NCBI GenBank assembly: GCA_018389105.1
Contig: JACATO010001662.1
Location: forward strand, 16,001 to 80,000
Source: Nautilus pompilius
Lineage: Eukaryota > Mollusca > Cephalopoda > Nautilida > Nautilidae
Reading direction: 5' to 3'
DNA: 64,000 nt
A program made the translations under genes and the position numbers. This document shows, piece after piece, positions 1 to 9,644 of the stretch (positions within the stretch are counted from its first letter, which is position 1; the number at the start of each line of letters is the position of its first letter). The notes beneath the pieces were generated by a model. The model was not told the DNA's origin. It saw only the letters and a list, made by a program, of their open reading frames with translations, and did no database searches.

Positions 1-2825
1 ATTCTCTTTTGACGACACAAACGGAACCAGAGCGACAATGACGCGTCGACAGCCTATCGGAGCGGTTATGATGGTAGGAAAAGAGCTGATCTGTGGAGAT
101 ATTGGCGTAGTCGCTGACTTCTGAGACCGCGGAGAGGTGGCTTTCTTCCCAGAAACAGCAGGACAGTAGAAAAACAGACAAATGATGTACCTACAATAAT
201 TAATTGTTGTCAGAATCCGAAATTACAATAATAAGTCTTTTGTAAACGGGTTGGTCAGAAAGTTCTAACGCTCAGGGTTAATTACGAAAGAATTTCTATC
301 GACTTGTTTGCTTCTCTTCTTCGACGCCACTAGGGGCGGGGTTGTCCGAGAGGGAATGGGTTAAGAAGCCGTCAGACGACTTGCGGAAAGTCTCCAGGGA
401 GATGGTGAGCATTTCTGACCAGTCGCCTTGTGGCTGGCTCCACTTCTTGTCTACGGGTATTTATTTCCTTCTCCGGTTCTCTGCAACGTTTTATTGCCTT
501 TCCAAAGAGCAACAGCGTCGTTATCTGCCTTAAATCGGTCACGAAGGAAGGAAACCGGAGTGCCAACCCGGTTATCTTCTGTGACGTCACATTTCCCGGA
601 GGCTGGCTGGGTCTGTTTTCCGTGCCATCAGACCCCCTAAGTCGAGGAAGCCCTGCACGTGGGAACATGGCGCCTAATTAGGAAGTTTTCTTCCCTTTTT
701 CTTAAAAAAATCTACAAAAATTATTTTTTAAAAAAAAAGGAGAAGACGAGAGAAAGAGAGGAATAGAATGAAACCGCACTGCAGCCGACTGGTGAACTCA
801 TTAGGGTTGTTATTTATCGCGAGCGGATCAAATGGATTTATGACGAATGTTATCGCGATACATACCCTGACCTCTGGGGGTCAACAGATTTGGAGAGATT
901 ACTTTCCTACGCAGGCTCAGCCGTAAGAGTATCGATTTCCGAAAGGTCACGGTAACCGATCTGCTCCGGATTTCCTGAGAAGCGCTCGTCAATGATAGAG
1001 TCGCGTCGAGAGCGAATGGAACCCCGCTTCCTGTCTGCTCGGTCTCTGCCGCCGCCGCCGCCCCTTCTGACTTCGTCCTACAGCTGCTGACAAGCTGCGA
1101 CGGTCGGTGCCGACAGTTCGGCCGCCGCGGTACTCGCGCGAGATAGCGTTCGAGTTTCTCCTCGCGCTGATGTTCGGACGGTGCGCGTAAACTGTGGGAA
1201 GGCATCATCTTCTCCATCTGTCAAGCGCCATCGAAAATTCCTTACTTAAATAGTAGCTTATTTGCGTAGCGGCCTCATTAAGGTTGCCGTTTGGCCAAGA
1301 TCGAGGGCTGACCACAATACGATGCGGTTAACCCGGTACCTTCAGCCATCGTCATCCTCGACCTGACCCGACCATCACCTTAATACACTAATTACATTCG
1401 TGGCTGGCACGTAACTGAGTCAAGAAAAAACGTACCTTATTAATTTGCCATCGAGCGATCGCACTCTGGCAGTTGTCTACATATTTACTCCTCAAAGTCC
1501 CCTATCAAACGTAATTTTTCGAGCTTCTAAGGTCTCCGGAAAATAGTCTAAAAACGTCTTGGTAAGCATTTTTCCGCCGCCATCTTTAGAACTATCTTGA
1601 TAAAAAATATTTTAATTTGCAACACTAATCCTGATTTATCCTCGTTCAAGAAATCATATGCTTTACAGAAGCAGCGCCATCATTACAACTTTAAAATCTA
1701 AAAAAAAAAAATAGTTTTAAAGATTTTATTATTTTCTGTTTTTCCCCCAACCATATCCGATCGGTTCCAAGTGTCTTTGTTTGTTAGGTCTGTCGCGATA
1801 ACCCGGATGTTATCGGCTATATTCGTCAACACTTCTACAACTATCCCACTTCAAACTATCCACGCTGATTATATTTGCAACTAACAGTTTCAGTTTAATA
1901 ATTCGTCTTTTTCATTGCTTTTGCAGACTAAATTCCATCTTCTAAGAGTTTTTGTGCCAGCAGTTTGCCGTTTGTTTTCACGAATTCTTGAGATAACACT
2001 GAAGTTATCTTTCCCGATAGAGTAAACCTAACTTGTAGAGTAAAGAACTTGAGCTTTCCAAGGTGAAATAAATTCCTGTAACGTTATCTGTTATTTAATG
2101 AGAATTCTCGTCACTCGTCAAAGACAGTAGTCATCGGGTGTCGTATTTCATCTCTTGTCTTCACGAGCTTCTGAGTCGACGGGTCTTGAACATTAGATGT
2201 TGTCCTGAAAATCTTACGTCAGTTATTTAGCCAAATCGCGTTGTTCACATTCTGACTCCGTCATTTCGTACATCTCGTCTGATGAAATTTTCAATCGTTG
2301 GCATAAGGTCATATTTATTTTAACTCCAGTATCGGGAAGTCATGATCCCCCGTGCAGGATACCAATGTCCAATCACATACAACCATCAGTGATCAGAAGA
2401 ACACGCGCAAAAAAAAGGAGATGAGAAATAAAAATCTTAATGTTATATTATTTTTTAATGAAAATTACATTTTGTTTATTTCGAGAAAACTAACCATATT
2501 TTTGGGTTGCCTCATCTTGCACAATTTTAGAGCTCTGTATTCATATCAGCGATTTTATTCCAATACCAAATCTATCTTACCTGTTTGTTATTGATGAACA
2601 ACCAACTGACTTTGTTGATAATTTATTCCATTTATGAAGTTTATCGGGTTATTTGAAGATCTGTCACCATCAGGATAACATATTTTCTTTTTCAGATCCT
2701 TTTTTCAAGCTATCTTCGTAGCAAAACGTAATATAACCAATAAAAAGTGACTAATTTCAAGTATAATCAAAGAATTAAATATTAATAAGAAAATCAAATT
2801 ATCAGTTCGAACGACCAGTTTTCTA
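1..2825. other. non-coding stretch, no gene recognised
   Basis: No frame here resembles a known protein. The stretch holds a perfect CRE (TGACGTCA, 582-589), an A/T-rich run near 700-740, and a CpG-rich part around 990-1200 with a short GCC run near 1050. The minus-strand 129-codon frame over that GC-rich part (828-1217) encodes a short alanine run and no recognisable domain. It is most likely a by-product of GC content, although a promoter or 5' UTR cannot be excluded. From 1,560 onward the DNA is AT-rich and featureless. Confidence 0.5.
582..589. promoter_or_regulatory. perfect CRE palindrome TGACGTCA
   Basis: Exact 8-bp CREB/ATF consensus, seen directly. It is one of six in the window. 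No adjacent gene is visible, so function is inferred from the motif alone. Confidence 0.35.
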
Positions 2826-2913
2826 TAATATGACAGTAATGCAACAGAACAATCAGAGGTTCGGCAAGGTTGTATATTATATCGGCTCCTCTTTAACTCC
2901 GGGAACATCAAAG
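2826..2913 (+). mobile_element. LINE reverse transcriptase relic (fragment)
   Basis: The plus-strand frame entering at about 2830 reads SEVRQGCIL-Y-RLLFN before reaching a stop at 2911-2913. The block G-V-R-Q-G-C-[IV]-L-S-P-x-L-F-N is a hallmark of the reverse transcriptase domain of non-LTR retrotransposons (CR1/Jockey/RTE-type LINEs). Here the leading G is E and the S-P is Y-R. An in-frame stop precedes the block and no YADD box follows, so only a short, inactive piece remains. The element family and its ends cannot be set. Confidence rests on this one motif. Confidence 0.5.
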
Positions 2914-3111
2914 ACAGAGGTTAATTAATTTCATAATTACCGAATGAGGAGAAAGCAAACAATGCTAATTCAACGTGCTTATCCGTGGCTGTTGGTTGCG
3001 CCGGCTTGCCAGTACCATTTGATAAATGCCTATTGCGGTGTCCAAACAAATCTTGAACGGCGAGGATGAGATCGATAGCCGCCATGTTAGCATCTGGCGC
3101 AAAGCGAGAGG

Positions 3112-3112
<1 letters not shown>

Positions 3113-3157
<45 letters not shown>
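3113..3157. repeat. (AG)n microsatellite
   Basis: Uninterrupted GA dinucleotide run of about 45 bases. On the minus strand it translates to serine-leucine runs, which are artefacts and not genes. Confidence 0.95.
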
Positions 3158-4165
3158 AATGTTCTCGTCGATTAGCCTGATATTCTCGTCTGACTGATCG
3201 CTTCCATTGTTAATTAAACCGGTAAACATTAGATTGTGCCGTTTGATTTGTATTCCCCTTGATTGATGGGGTTATGGATGCTGGACAAAAAAATAAAAAG
3301 CTAATAAAGCTGTCAAAGGGGAGACGAGGAGTGAGAGGAATGTCTGTATCAGAAAAATATGAAGCTGGCAAACAGCCTTATTGTAGCTTTCAACACCGCC
3401 GGGTTTTGTTAATCAGAGAGAACAGACTGCCAAGGTGATGGTAGACAACGCAGCAAGGGGAAGCAACGCGTGTTGGCGTTTTTAAAGCTATAGTCAGTAG
3501 GTGGCCAGTTAAGATATTGCGACATCGGTTAACACCCTGGATCCTGTAAAGTAGGGATGAGTAGCGCTCCATCCACTGTATAGATGTGGCTTTAGATTTC
3601 CGGTCAGGGTGGTAGGCTGATTGTTCAGAAGTCGCTAAGTACTGGCTACAATCGCGAAACCAATCTAAAGTCTGAAGTACCGAAGATCGCGCAGTTTTTA
3701 ATCTGTTACTACTATCGATGGTTTTATTTAATTGTTAAAATTATTAATTGCAATTAATAAACAGAATAATTAAAATATTCTTGCGTCTTTACACTGGACA
3801 TTAATAACCAGCTCAGATTTTCGGTCTTTTTCTGACGTGAGAGCGAAATCACAGTGATGTCAGGACACGAATCGACATCGTTTTGCACAACTACGAAGTA
3901 CGAGAAGAACTATGCGGCTTCCTTGGCAAAGCGCTGCCCACGCATGTCTGATAAAGTATCGAAAACTTAAATTTAATAGAATTTCCACGAAGCTGATGAC
4001 AGAGGGAAACTATTAAAACAGTAAATCGACGAGTCCGTTTAGCCACAGGCTATCCGCAAGAGACCACAGCTAAATCTCGTCGTCGAAGTTTGGATATATG
4101 TTCACTAAGCAGCTGGTATGAATGTACATTGACCGAGATCACGCTGAAGTATTTAACCTACTTAC
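3158..4165. other. non-coding stretch
   Basis: No gene seen. The part from 2,915 to 3,235, which flanks the AG run, has TAATTA-type homeodomain sites (TTAATTAA at 2921 and again near 3211) and a mixed, non-repetitive composition that could be regulatory. The remainder is AT-rich DNA without recognisable motifs. Confidence 0.4.
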
Positions 4166-4268
4166 CCGGTTTATTCTGAGTAGCTAGCAGTTTAGACTCC
4201 AATAGAATTCTTGCTAAGAGTGTTGGTTTGAGCAGCAGCAAGCAGTGCATTAACGACCCGGATACCAT
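4166..4268 (-). CDS. candidate internal exon, product unknown
   Basis: On the minus strand an acceptor (pyrimidine-rich TTATTTACAG, with a TTTAAC branch-like element upstream) is followed by ATGGTATCC and an open frame of 34 codons that ends CCG-G before the near-ideal donor GTAAGTAGG. The length is 103 nt, phase 0 in and phase 1 out. The peptide begins MVSGSLMHCLLLLKP, is leucine-rich and resembles no family I know. An open frame of this size occurs by chance in about one of five random frames, so the splice sites are the main support. It could equally be an exon of a long non-coding RNA. Confidence 0.3.
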
Positions 4269-6016
4269 CTGTAAATAATGGTTAAATAAATACTGGTAAC
4301 CAGGTACCTCAGATTTTTTTGTGATAAATTACATCATTAATTACTCTCTTTTCTGTGAATGCTTCAGAAGAAGATATAAAAGATACCGTACTCATCCATC
4401 TTATTGTAGTACACTTAAGGTTGGGAGATTTCTGTGGCTGATTAGCGAAATGAAAGTTGTCTGCCTGGTGGACCATCGTTTAAGACAGTTAGTAAAAGCA
4501 AAATTAAGCTGATGCGAAACCTGTCAGGTGGAGCCAGCCGTACGATTCCGGTTAACGCGGAATGGCCGTGGGATCTTCACCTTGAAGCTTTGGAAATTAG
4601 TTGAAAACGTGACTCTGTGAAGACCTTAAAACTTGAAGGAAAAAAAGCCAAAGTGACCCTTACGATTTGTTGATGCAGATTTATAATATGAACATTAGAC
4701 GCAGGTCAGCTTTGATGAATAAATCAATTATCAAAACAGCCCGAGTAAAGATTGTTTTCATGGAGGTGAAGAACTATTTATCGATGCGGCGTTTGAAGCG
4801 ACTGGGTGTCAGTTTAACACTCGTCTCAGGTTATTTATCCACTAAAAGGTTTCCTTCCTCGAAATCTTACATACAAATGACTAAGATAGTTTAACTTTTT
4901 CCTTTAGGATATTTTTCTTTAGAACCCCTTTATAACATCACCTGATGCAGAACACTTTTGGTTATTAGATCTTCTCTTAAATATCTATCAACCAAATTAT
5001 GCAGACCGATTTTCCTGTTTTTGTTTGAATAGGCGGAGCATAGAGATTACATATCCAATTACAATTTATAGGGATTTGAATATGACTCACAGCAAAGATA
5101 GCATTAAACGTGAATAAGGAAAGAAGCGGATGAAAAATCAATTTAGCACTAAGGACGCCTCAGAATGATTTAGACATGAAATATATGATAATTATTTCAC
5201 GATCTCAGAACGATTTATTAACAGAGAAACTCATTTACATGTAGATTTGTTGGCTCCTGTTTGTTTGCTCAGATGGTCATTCCGAAAGCAAAGTCGCCAA
5301 GGCAAACAGTGAAACCTAACCGCGACACGAGGGCTCGAAGACAGGCGTCCCGCAGTCGTTGGAACTTGGACACGATACGGTAATAGAAGGAATTACGTCA
5401 ACACGCCGCTTCCTTCCTTTCTCGGGGCCCGTGGCACCGCGAACACCTGTTGCACATTTTTGCGGTTGTCGTAGCATTTCTGATACTATGGCAAACAAGT
5501 GCTCTACAGCCACCACAGCCGCCTCTCGTCGAGATCTCTTCCACTAATGGACAGGTCAGGTAACTTTGACCCCAGCTGACAGCAGCAGCTGAGCGGTGTT
5601 CCACCATTTCCATCTTTTGTAGTTTTTCTTTCGTCGGGTGGCCTGGGATCTGCCAGGGTTACGGTCATCCGATTGAGGTCGAAAGAGGAGGAGGAGGATA
5701 TTTTTATATTTAAATATAAAACTGAACTTGCAAACACATATAAACCAACAAGAGACAAACATGGGATAGGCCTACCTATCATCTACCCTGCCCTTTGCCA
5801 TCCCATCCGTTGTCGATGTGTTTTTAAAGTCATCTATTAAACAGATTATTTTTGCATTAATCACCTACGTAGATATTTTCTTGTAGTATAGAAAATAATT
5901 AACGCCCTATGTTTTCTGCCGGAATATGGAGCTCGAATAACGTTAAATGACGGGAGACGGTCTCGTAAGGTGACCACAATAAGCCACAGTCCGCCCTGTT
6001 TCCTGAGAAAGTGGGG
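4269..6016. other. non-coding stretch
   Basis: No gene recognised. AT-rich up to about 5,250, then a moderately GC-rich segment (5,310-5,660) where several overlapping frames of 60-90 codons lie on both strands. None shows a domain, and the overlap suggests stop-poor composition rather than coding. A GAGGAGGAGGA run lies near 5,686-5,697. Confidence 0.4.
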
Positions 6017-6238
6017 TTAGGGTATAACGGACACCGAACCACTCGTTACAACAAAAGAACTTATGGCGTCAAGTAAATTGGTAAATGTCTCCATCACCTC
6101 AACATAATCTTCAGTACACTCACCTGCTTGAAGTAAACATTCACAGGCTTTCACCTGCTCAGCAGCACGAAGGATATCACTTTGTTAAGATGTCGCTTCC
6201 AAAATCAGTTCATAATTTTGAATAACAAATGTTAAAAA
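6017..6238 (-). pseudogene. coding-like fragment with an in-frame stop, family unknown
   Basis: One minus-strand frame runs 73 codons from after a TGA to a TAA at 6017-6019, broken once by TAA at 6185-6187 (probably a former CAA glutamine codon). It reads like a soluble helical protein: residues 7-17 are QNYELILEATS, then after the stop QSDILRAAEQVKACECLLQA, then ECTEDYVEVMETFTNLLDAI. Codon choice varies mainly at third positions, as in coding DNA. An alternative reading is an exon ending at GCAG with donor GTGAGTG (boundary 6124), a 121-bp intron, and the acceptor ACCCCACTTTCTCAG before 6002, which opens a further 34-codon frame. Because both readings are open, exon, processed pseudogene and transposon relic all remain possible. 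I do not recognise the family. Confidence 0.35.
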
Positions 6239-6789
6239 TCAGTGCTTCATCTTTTCACTAATTTAATTATGTCGGTCGACGCCGCTCTACCCCTCGTCAT
6301 CTTCCGGGACATCGAAAGACCACTTAGTGGCAGTTGAGCTTAAAACGAGTATTTATTGTTGCATTCTTTCTTTTATCTGGGAGCAGGTGAAAAATAATAA
6401 ATTCTCCCCTCAAATATAAATCAGAATTCGAGCTCATATTTTAACTCTTTTCATCTTGGTTTCATTAGGTCCATTGTGTTCAAAACTGCCGATCATAACC
6501 GTTTTTTTTTTTTTAAATTATTATTCCTAGCCGTACCTGAGCGTGGCTTTACACTGAAAGTAGAGACACCGGTAATCAGTAGAGTCCAGCAGGGATTTTT
6601 CTCGATATGGTTGATACACGTAGCAGGTGTTATGATCTTGAGAAGCTTGCACGGTCAGCAGGGCTAGACTAAGATCTCCTATCATCCTCTTTTATGAGCC
6701 CTGAGAACTGGCCCCCATGTCCGGAGAGCAGCTAAAGATGAACGTGGGTGGGTGTTCTTTGATTTCATCTGCTTCACTGCCATTGTTGA
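6239..6789. other. non-coding stretch
   Basis: AT-rich sequence with a poly-T run near 6,502-6,514. A 63-codon plus-strand frame (6476-6667) has no recognisable features. Nothing else seen. Confidence 0.4.
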
Positions 6790-6981
6790 CAGCTTCAAAG
6801 TTGGTTTTACTTATTTCCTTTTGAACTAATCCTCTCAGAATTTGAGAAGATCAACGAAACCTTAGCTAGTATTCCAGTGGTGTCTACCAAAGAAGAAATT
6901 TATATACTAAGCCTCCTGTTGTTTCAGGTCGTCGTCATGTTCCTGCTTATTTCTCGTTGTGTGTTCATGGCCTTAAACTAG
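6790..6981 (+). CDS. weak candidate terminal exon, product unknown
   Basis: After a TGA stop and the possible acceptor GTTGACAG, a plus-strand frame stays open for 63 codons to TAG at 6979-6981. Its central part, SEFEKINETLASIPVVSTKE, looks protein-like, and the following part is hydrophobic. There is no ATG near its start, so it would have to be entered by splicing. A second possible acceptor, TGTTGTTTCAG, lies inside it near 6,926. No nearby AATAAA is evident and no family is recognised. The frame could be chance. Confidence 0.2.
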   Translation, partial: QLQSWFYLFPFELILSEFEKINETLASIPVVSTKEEIYILSLLLFQVVVMFLLISRCVFMALN

Positions 6982-8229
6982 GAAAGGTCACGGAATATCA
7001 GAGAAAACCTTGGGCGACCTCGGTGGGAACCAACCGGGTGTCGGGTCATACGGACCCGGAACACATTATAGGAGGGTTAGCAAGGATGGAAAGAAAACAA
7101 AAACAAAGTTAACGATTATGCTGCTATTGTCTATGCGATCTGGCTTTGTTTAGTACCTTCCTCGATGCTTCTCTTACGACAGAAAACCAGTAAAACTCAA
7201 AATGCATCAGAGGACTTCCTGTTTGGTGCCCGTCAGCCAGCACTCGTCGCTTTCCCAATAGAGCCGAATCGCGTGAGATCACACGTCTATTTCTCTCAAT
7301 GTACAGTTGTCTGGATCGCAGTGGCTGTCAGCTGCTGTTAAAGTTGGCTTCATCTTATCGGCTTTCTGGCGGAGATAATCGCCGCGACAATATCGGGTCC
7401 TGACCAGACTTGGTCGCGTATCGGACTGCCGTCAAGGCGGGTTGGATTTAAAGAGTCACGTGAGTATGATCAACCAAAAATGTCGCTAGTTTTCTAACCA
7501 CGCGCAAACACTTGAGATGGAGGGAAAGCCAATGGGCGACCCCCATTTTTATTTCGTGGCCGATGTCTGCATCTGGACCAAGAAATAGAGATAAAAATAA
7601 CAACTACCTAATTACATAGAAAACCTACAGAGGCTATGTAGATGAAACAGTCAAATTAAAAAAATGTTGATGTAAATATTAAACTTCTAATTATTAGGTA
7701 AGGAAATTCCACGAACTCCTGCTTATTTCCAATAACACAAGTTTCGCGTCTGTATTAGTAACAGAGTATTTCAGGAGACTTGTTCGTTGATTGTTTGTTG
7801 GTATGTTTTTATTGAATCGTAATCGTTGTCATCATTATCCTCTTCAGGAAGGCAGAAACCATTCGAGTTCTGTTTCTGTAACTATTTGTTAATTTAACAA
7901 GACCGGGTGGCTGAAAGGGGCTTTAACCAGCCCCACGTAGTTCTGGCGAGGGACCGACCCTACCACACCAGGGTGGAGGAGAGAGCTTTGAGTAAACCGG
8001 GGTAACTGGGAAAAACTCACGCGACGAACTGACATAAAATAGTGGGAAGGAACAATCGCCTTGAAAAAGCATTTATTTTAAATTCGATTCCATCCTTTGA
8101 AATTTATAGATCTACTTATTGGCAACATCAATAACTCCGAGGATTTCCTGAAGATATGAAAACAACAACAAACTAGAAACGAAAGTAATTTTAGAGATTT
8201 ATGCTAACACGCTTGACGCGTATGTACTA
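6982..8229. other. non-coding stretch with CpG-rich part
   Basis: No gene recognised. 7,330-7,460 is CpG-rich and ends in a strong donor-like CAC/GTGAGTATG at 7452-7453, with 27 open codons before it. It could be a first exon, but no start codon or partner exon is visible. A sequence near 7,028-7,055 (GGAACCAACCGGGTGTC) resembles one near 27,700 and may be a shared repeat scrap. 7,900-7,970 has a short self-complementary GGGGC...GCCCC stretch. Confidence 0.35.
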
Positions 8230-8234
8230 GTGTG

Positions 8235-8274
<40 letters not shown>
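8230..8274. repeat. (TG)n microsatellite
   Basis: TG dinucleotide run with one C substitution (TGTGCGTG). It produces cysteine-valine pseudo-frames that are not genes. Confidence 0.95.
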
Positions 8275-8277
<3 letters not shown>

Positions 8278-8955
8278 AATGGTAGAGGACAGTTGGGGAA
8301 GGTTGACGAAAGTCTACGATGCATTAACGCTAGAAGGATGTCTCGGTACGTTAGGCACTCAACACATTTATATACTCGATTTCCGCAGTGTCAAACCACG
8401 TTCAGCAAATAGACTACTAACCGGAAGTCGTTGACTTTTAGGACGTCATGCTTTGCGCGCGAGCGCCACAGGAAGTGCCGGCCTGTTTCCCTGTTACGCT
8501 CTCTCAAAGTGGTGCGTTCAATGTACGTAAGTCGCCTTTATTTCCGCATCTCGTAACGAAACTGAGTACATGTGGGAACTTCTGTCCGCCCACGTTATGA
8601 AGCCAGTTTTATCTTCTTTGGTTTGTGCTCCAGTTGGCGGTCTCTCGTAGAGAAGCCATCCCCTGTGCAGCATCGTCCTAGTAACGCCAGAGGAAAGAGA
8701 CTGCGCAGCCCAGCCTCGTTCCAGTCCGAGCCATTTTGATTCTGCTGGGTGGGTCATTTAGCGTTGATTTTTTTTTTTTTAAATGATGATGATAACAAGA
8801 TGGTGCCCAGACTTTGCTACGACTCGCATGAAGAAGAAAAGAACTGCATACACTCGTGGCAGTGAGTCAGTATCAAAACAAACACCATCTCGCACAGCCT
8901 GTGACTCAGCGCCTGTGTTCAGCCGTGACGTATGCAACAGTCAATTCGGTCTTCT

Positions 8956-9168
8956 TTACAAGAGAGCCAACGCGCCGCCCATAAAAGTTTGAAAATTACC
9001 TTTTAGCACATCAAACAATACCTCGAGTAGAAAAATTCGAATTGAAAGGTCTTCAACTATAATTTCTGCAGATTCACGTCCTTGATCTGCAACTGCTCTA
9101 ACATTAAGTAAATAGCTATCTGACATTTTATGACCAGCGAGTTCGTGTATAAAAATGATTAAATTAAA
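8956..9168 (-). CDS. coding-like stretch (exon or relic), family unknown
   Basis: The minus-strand frame is open from just after a TAA for 70 codons to TAA at 8956-8958, with an internal ATG at 9126. From that ATG it reads MSDSYLLNVRAVADQG, then RESAEIIVEDLSIRIFLLEV. The amphipathic, charged-then-hydrophobic pattern and the third-position variation look like real protein. A possible donor (CTAAAAG/GTAATT) lies inside, at about 9,005, after the residues LFDVLK, so the last 14 codons may be intron. The stretch before the ATG (IHELAGHK) is also open, so the true entry could be an acceptor upstream. I do not recognise the family. An exon of a host gene and a fragment of a mobile element are both possible. 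Confidence 0.4.
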   Translation of the reverse strand, partial: FNLIIFIHELAGHKMSDSYLLNVRAVADQGRESAEIIVEDLSIRIFLLEVLFDVLKGNFQTFMGGALALL

Positions 9169-9644
9169 TTAGTCTTTCCCGTCACCAAACTTTATCAAAT
9201 AAACAAAGGCAGCAATAGTATCGTTCCAACCAACGACCCACCTGCCTGGCTACCATACTGTCTACCAAATGGAAAACACATTTCAAACTCTGTCTACTTT
9301 GTTGAAACTTCTGCAGTATTCTTGCTTTGATTATCTGATATCTAAGAGGACTAAAAATCCGCTATTTAAATGTTTTAAATTTGGTACTCGCATAAATATA
9401 AATAAGAATAAGGTGAATAAACTACATATTTTAAAAAAGCTAAATGGTTTACGAACTCACTACCTGTTATGTTAGTGGAAAATTGTATTTACAGGAGTAG
9501 CCGGATCATATGCTACTATAATTATGTTAATGTTTTCTAATTCATTATATTTGTATTCACTCACTCCTCGGCCTCTGTTTAAAATATCCGCTAGGACGAC
9601 CTTAGCATTCGCGACATTACCGTGTATACCGTACACCATTGAAA
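9169..9644. other. non-coding AT-rich stretch
   Basis: No gene seen. Short frames of 64-70 codons on both strands have no protein-like character. The stretch leads directly into the minisatellite. Confidence 0.4.

Noticed and set aside
828-1217. 129-codon minus-strand gene
   Set aside because: Stop-poor because GC-rich. Alanine run from a GCC repeat, no domain, no splice sites.
6926-6981. Exon starting at the internal TGTTGTTTCAG
   Set aside because: Only 18 codons, mostly hydrophobic, and the upstream part of the same frame is at least as convincing.
8442-8526. 85-nt exon ending at TAC/GTAAGTC
   Set aside because: The frame is open, but the acceptor (GACTTTTAG) is poor and the peptide is CpG-driven. 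Kept only as a remote possibility.
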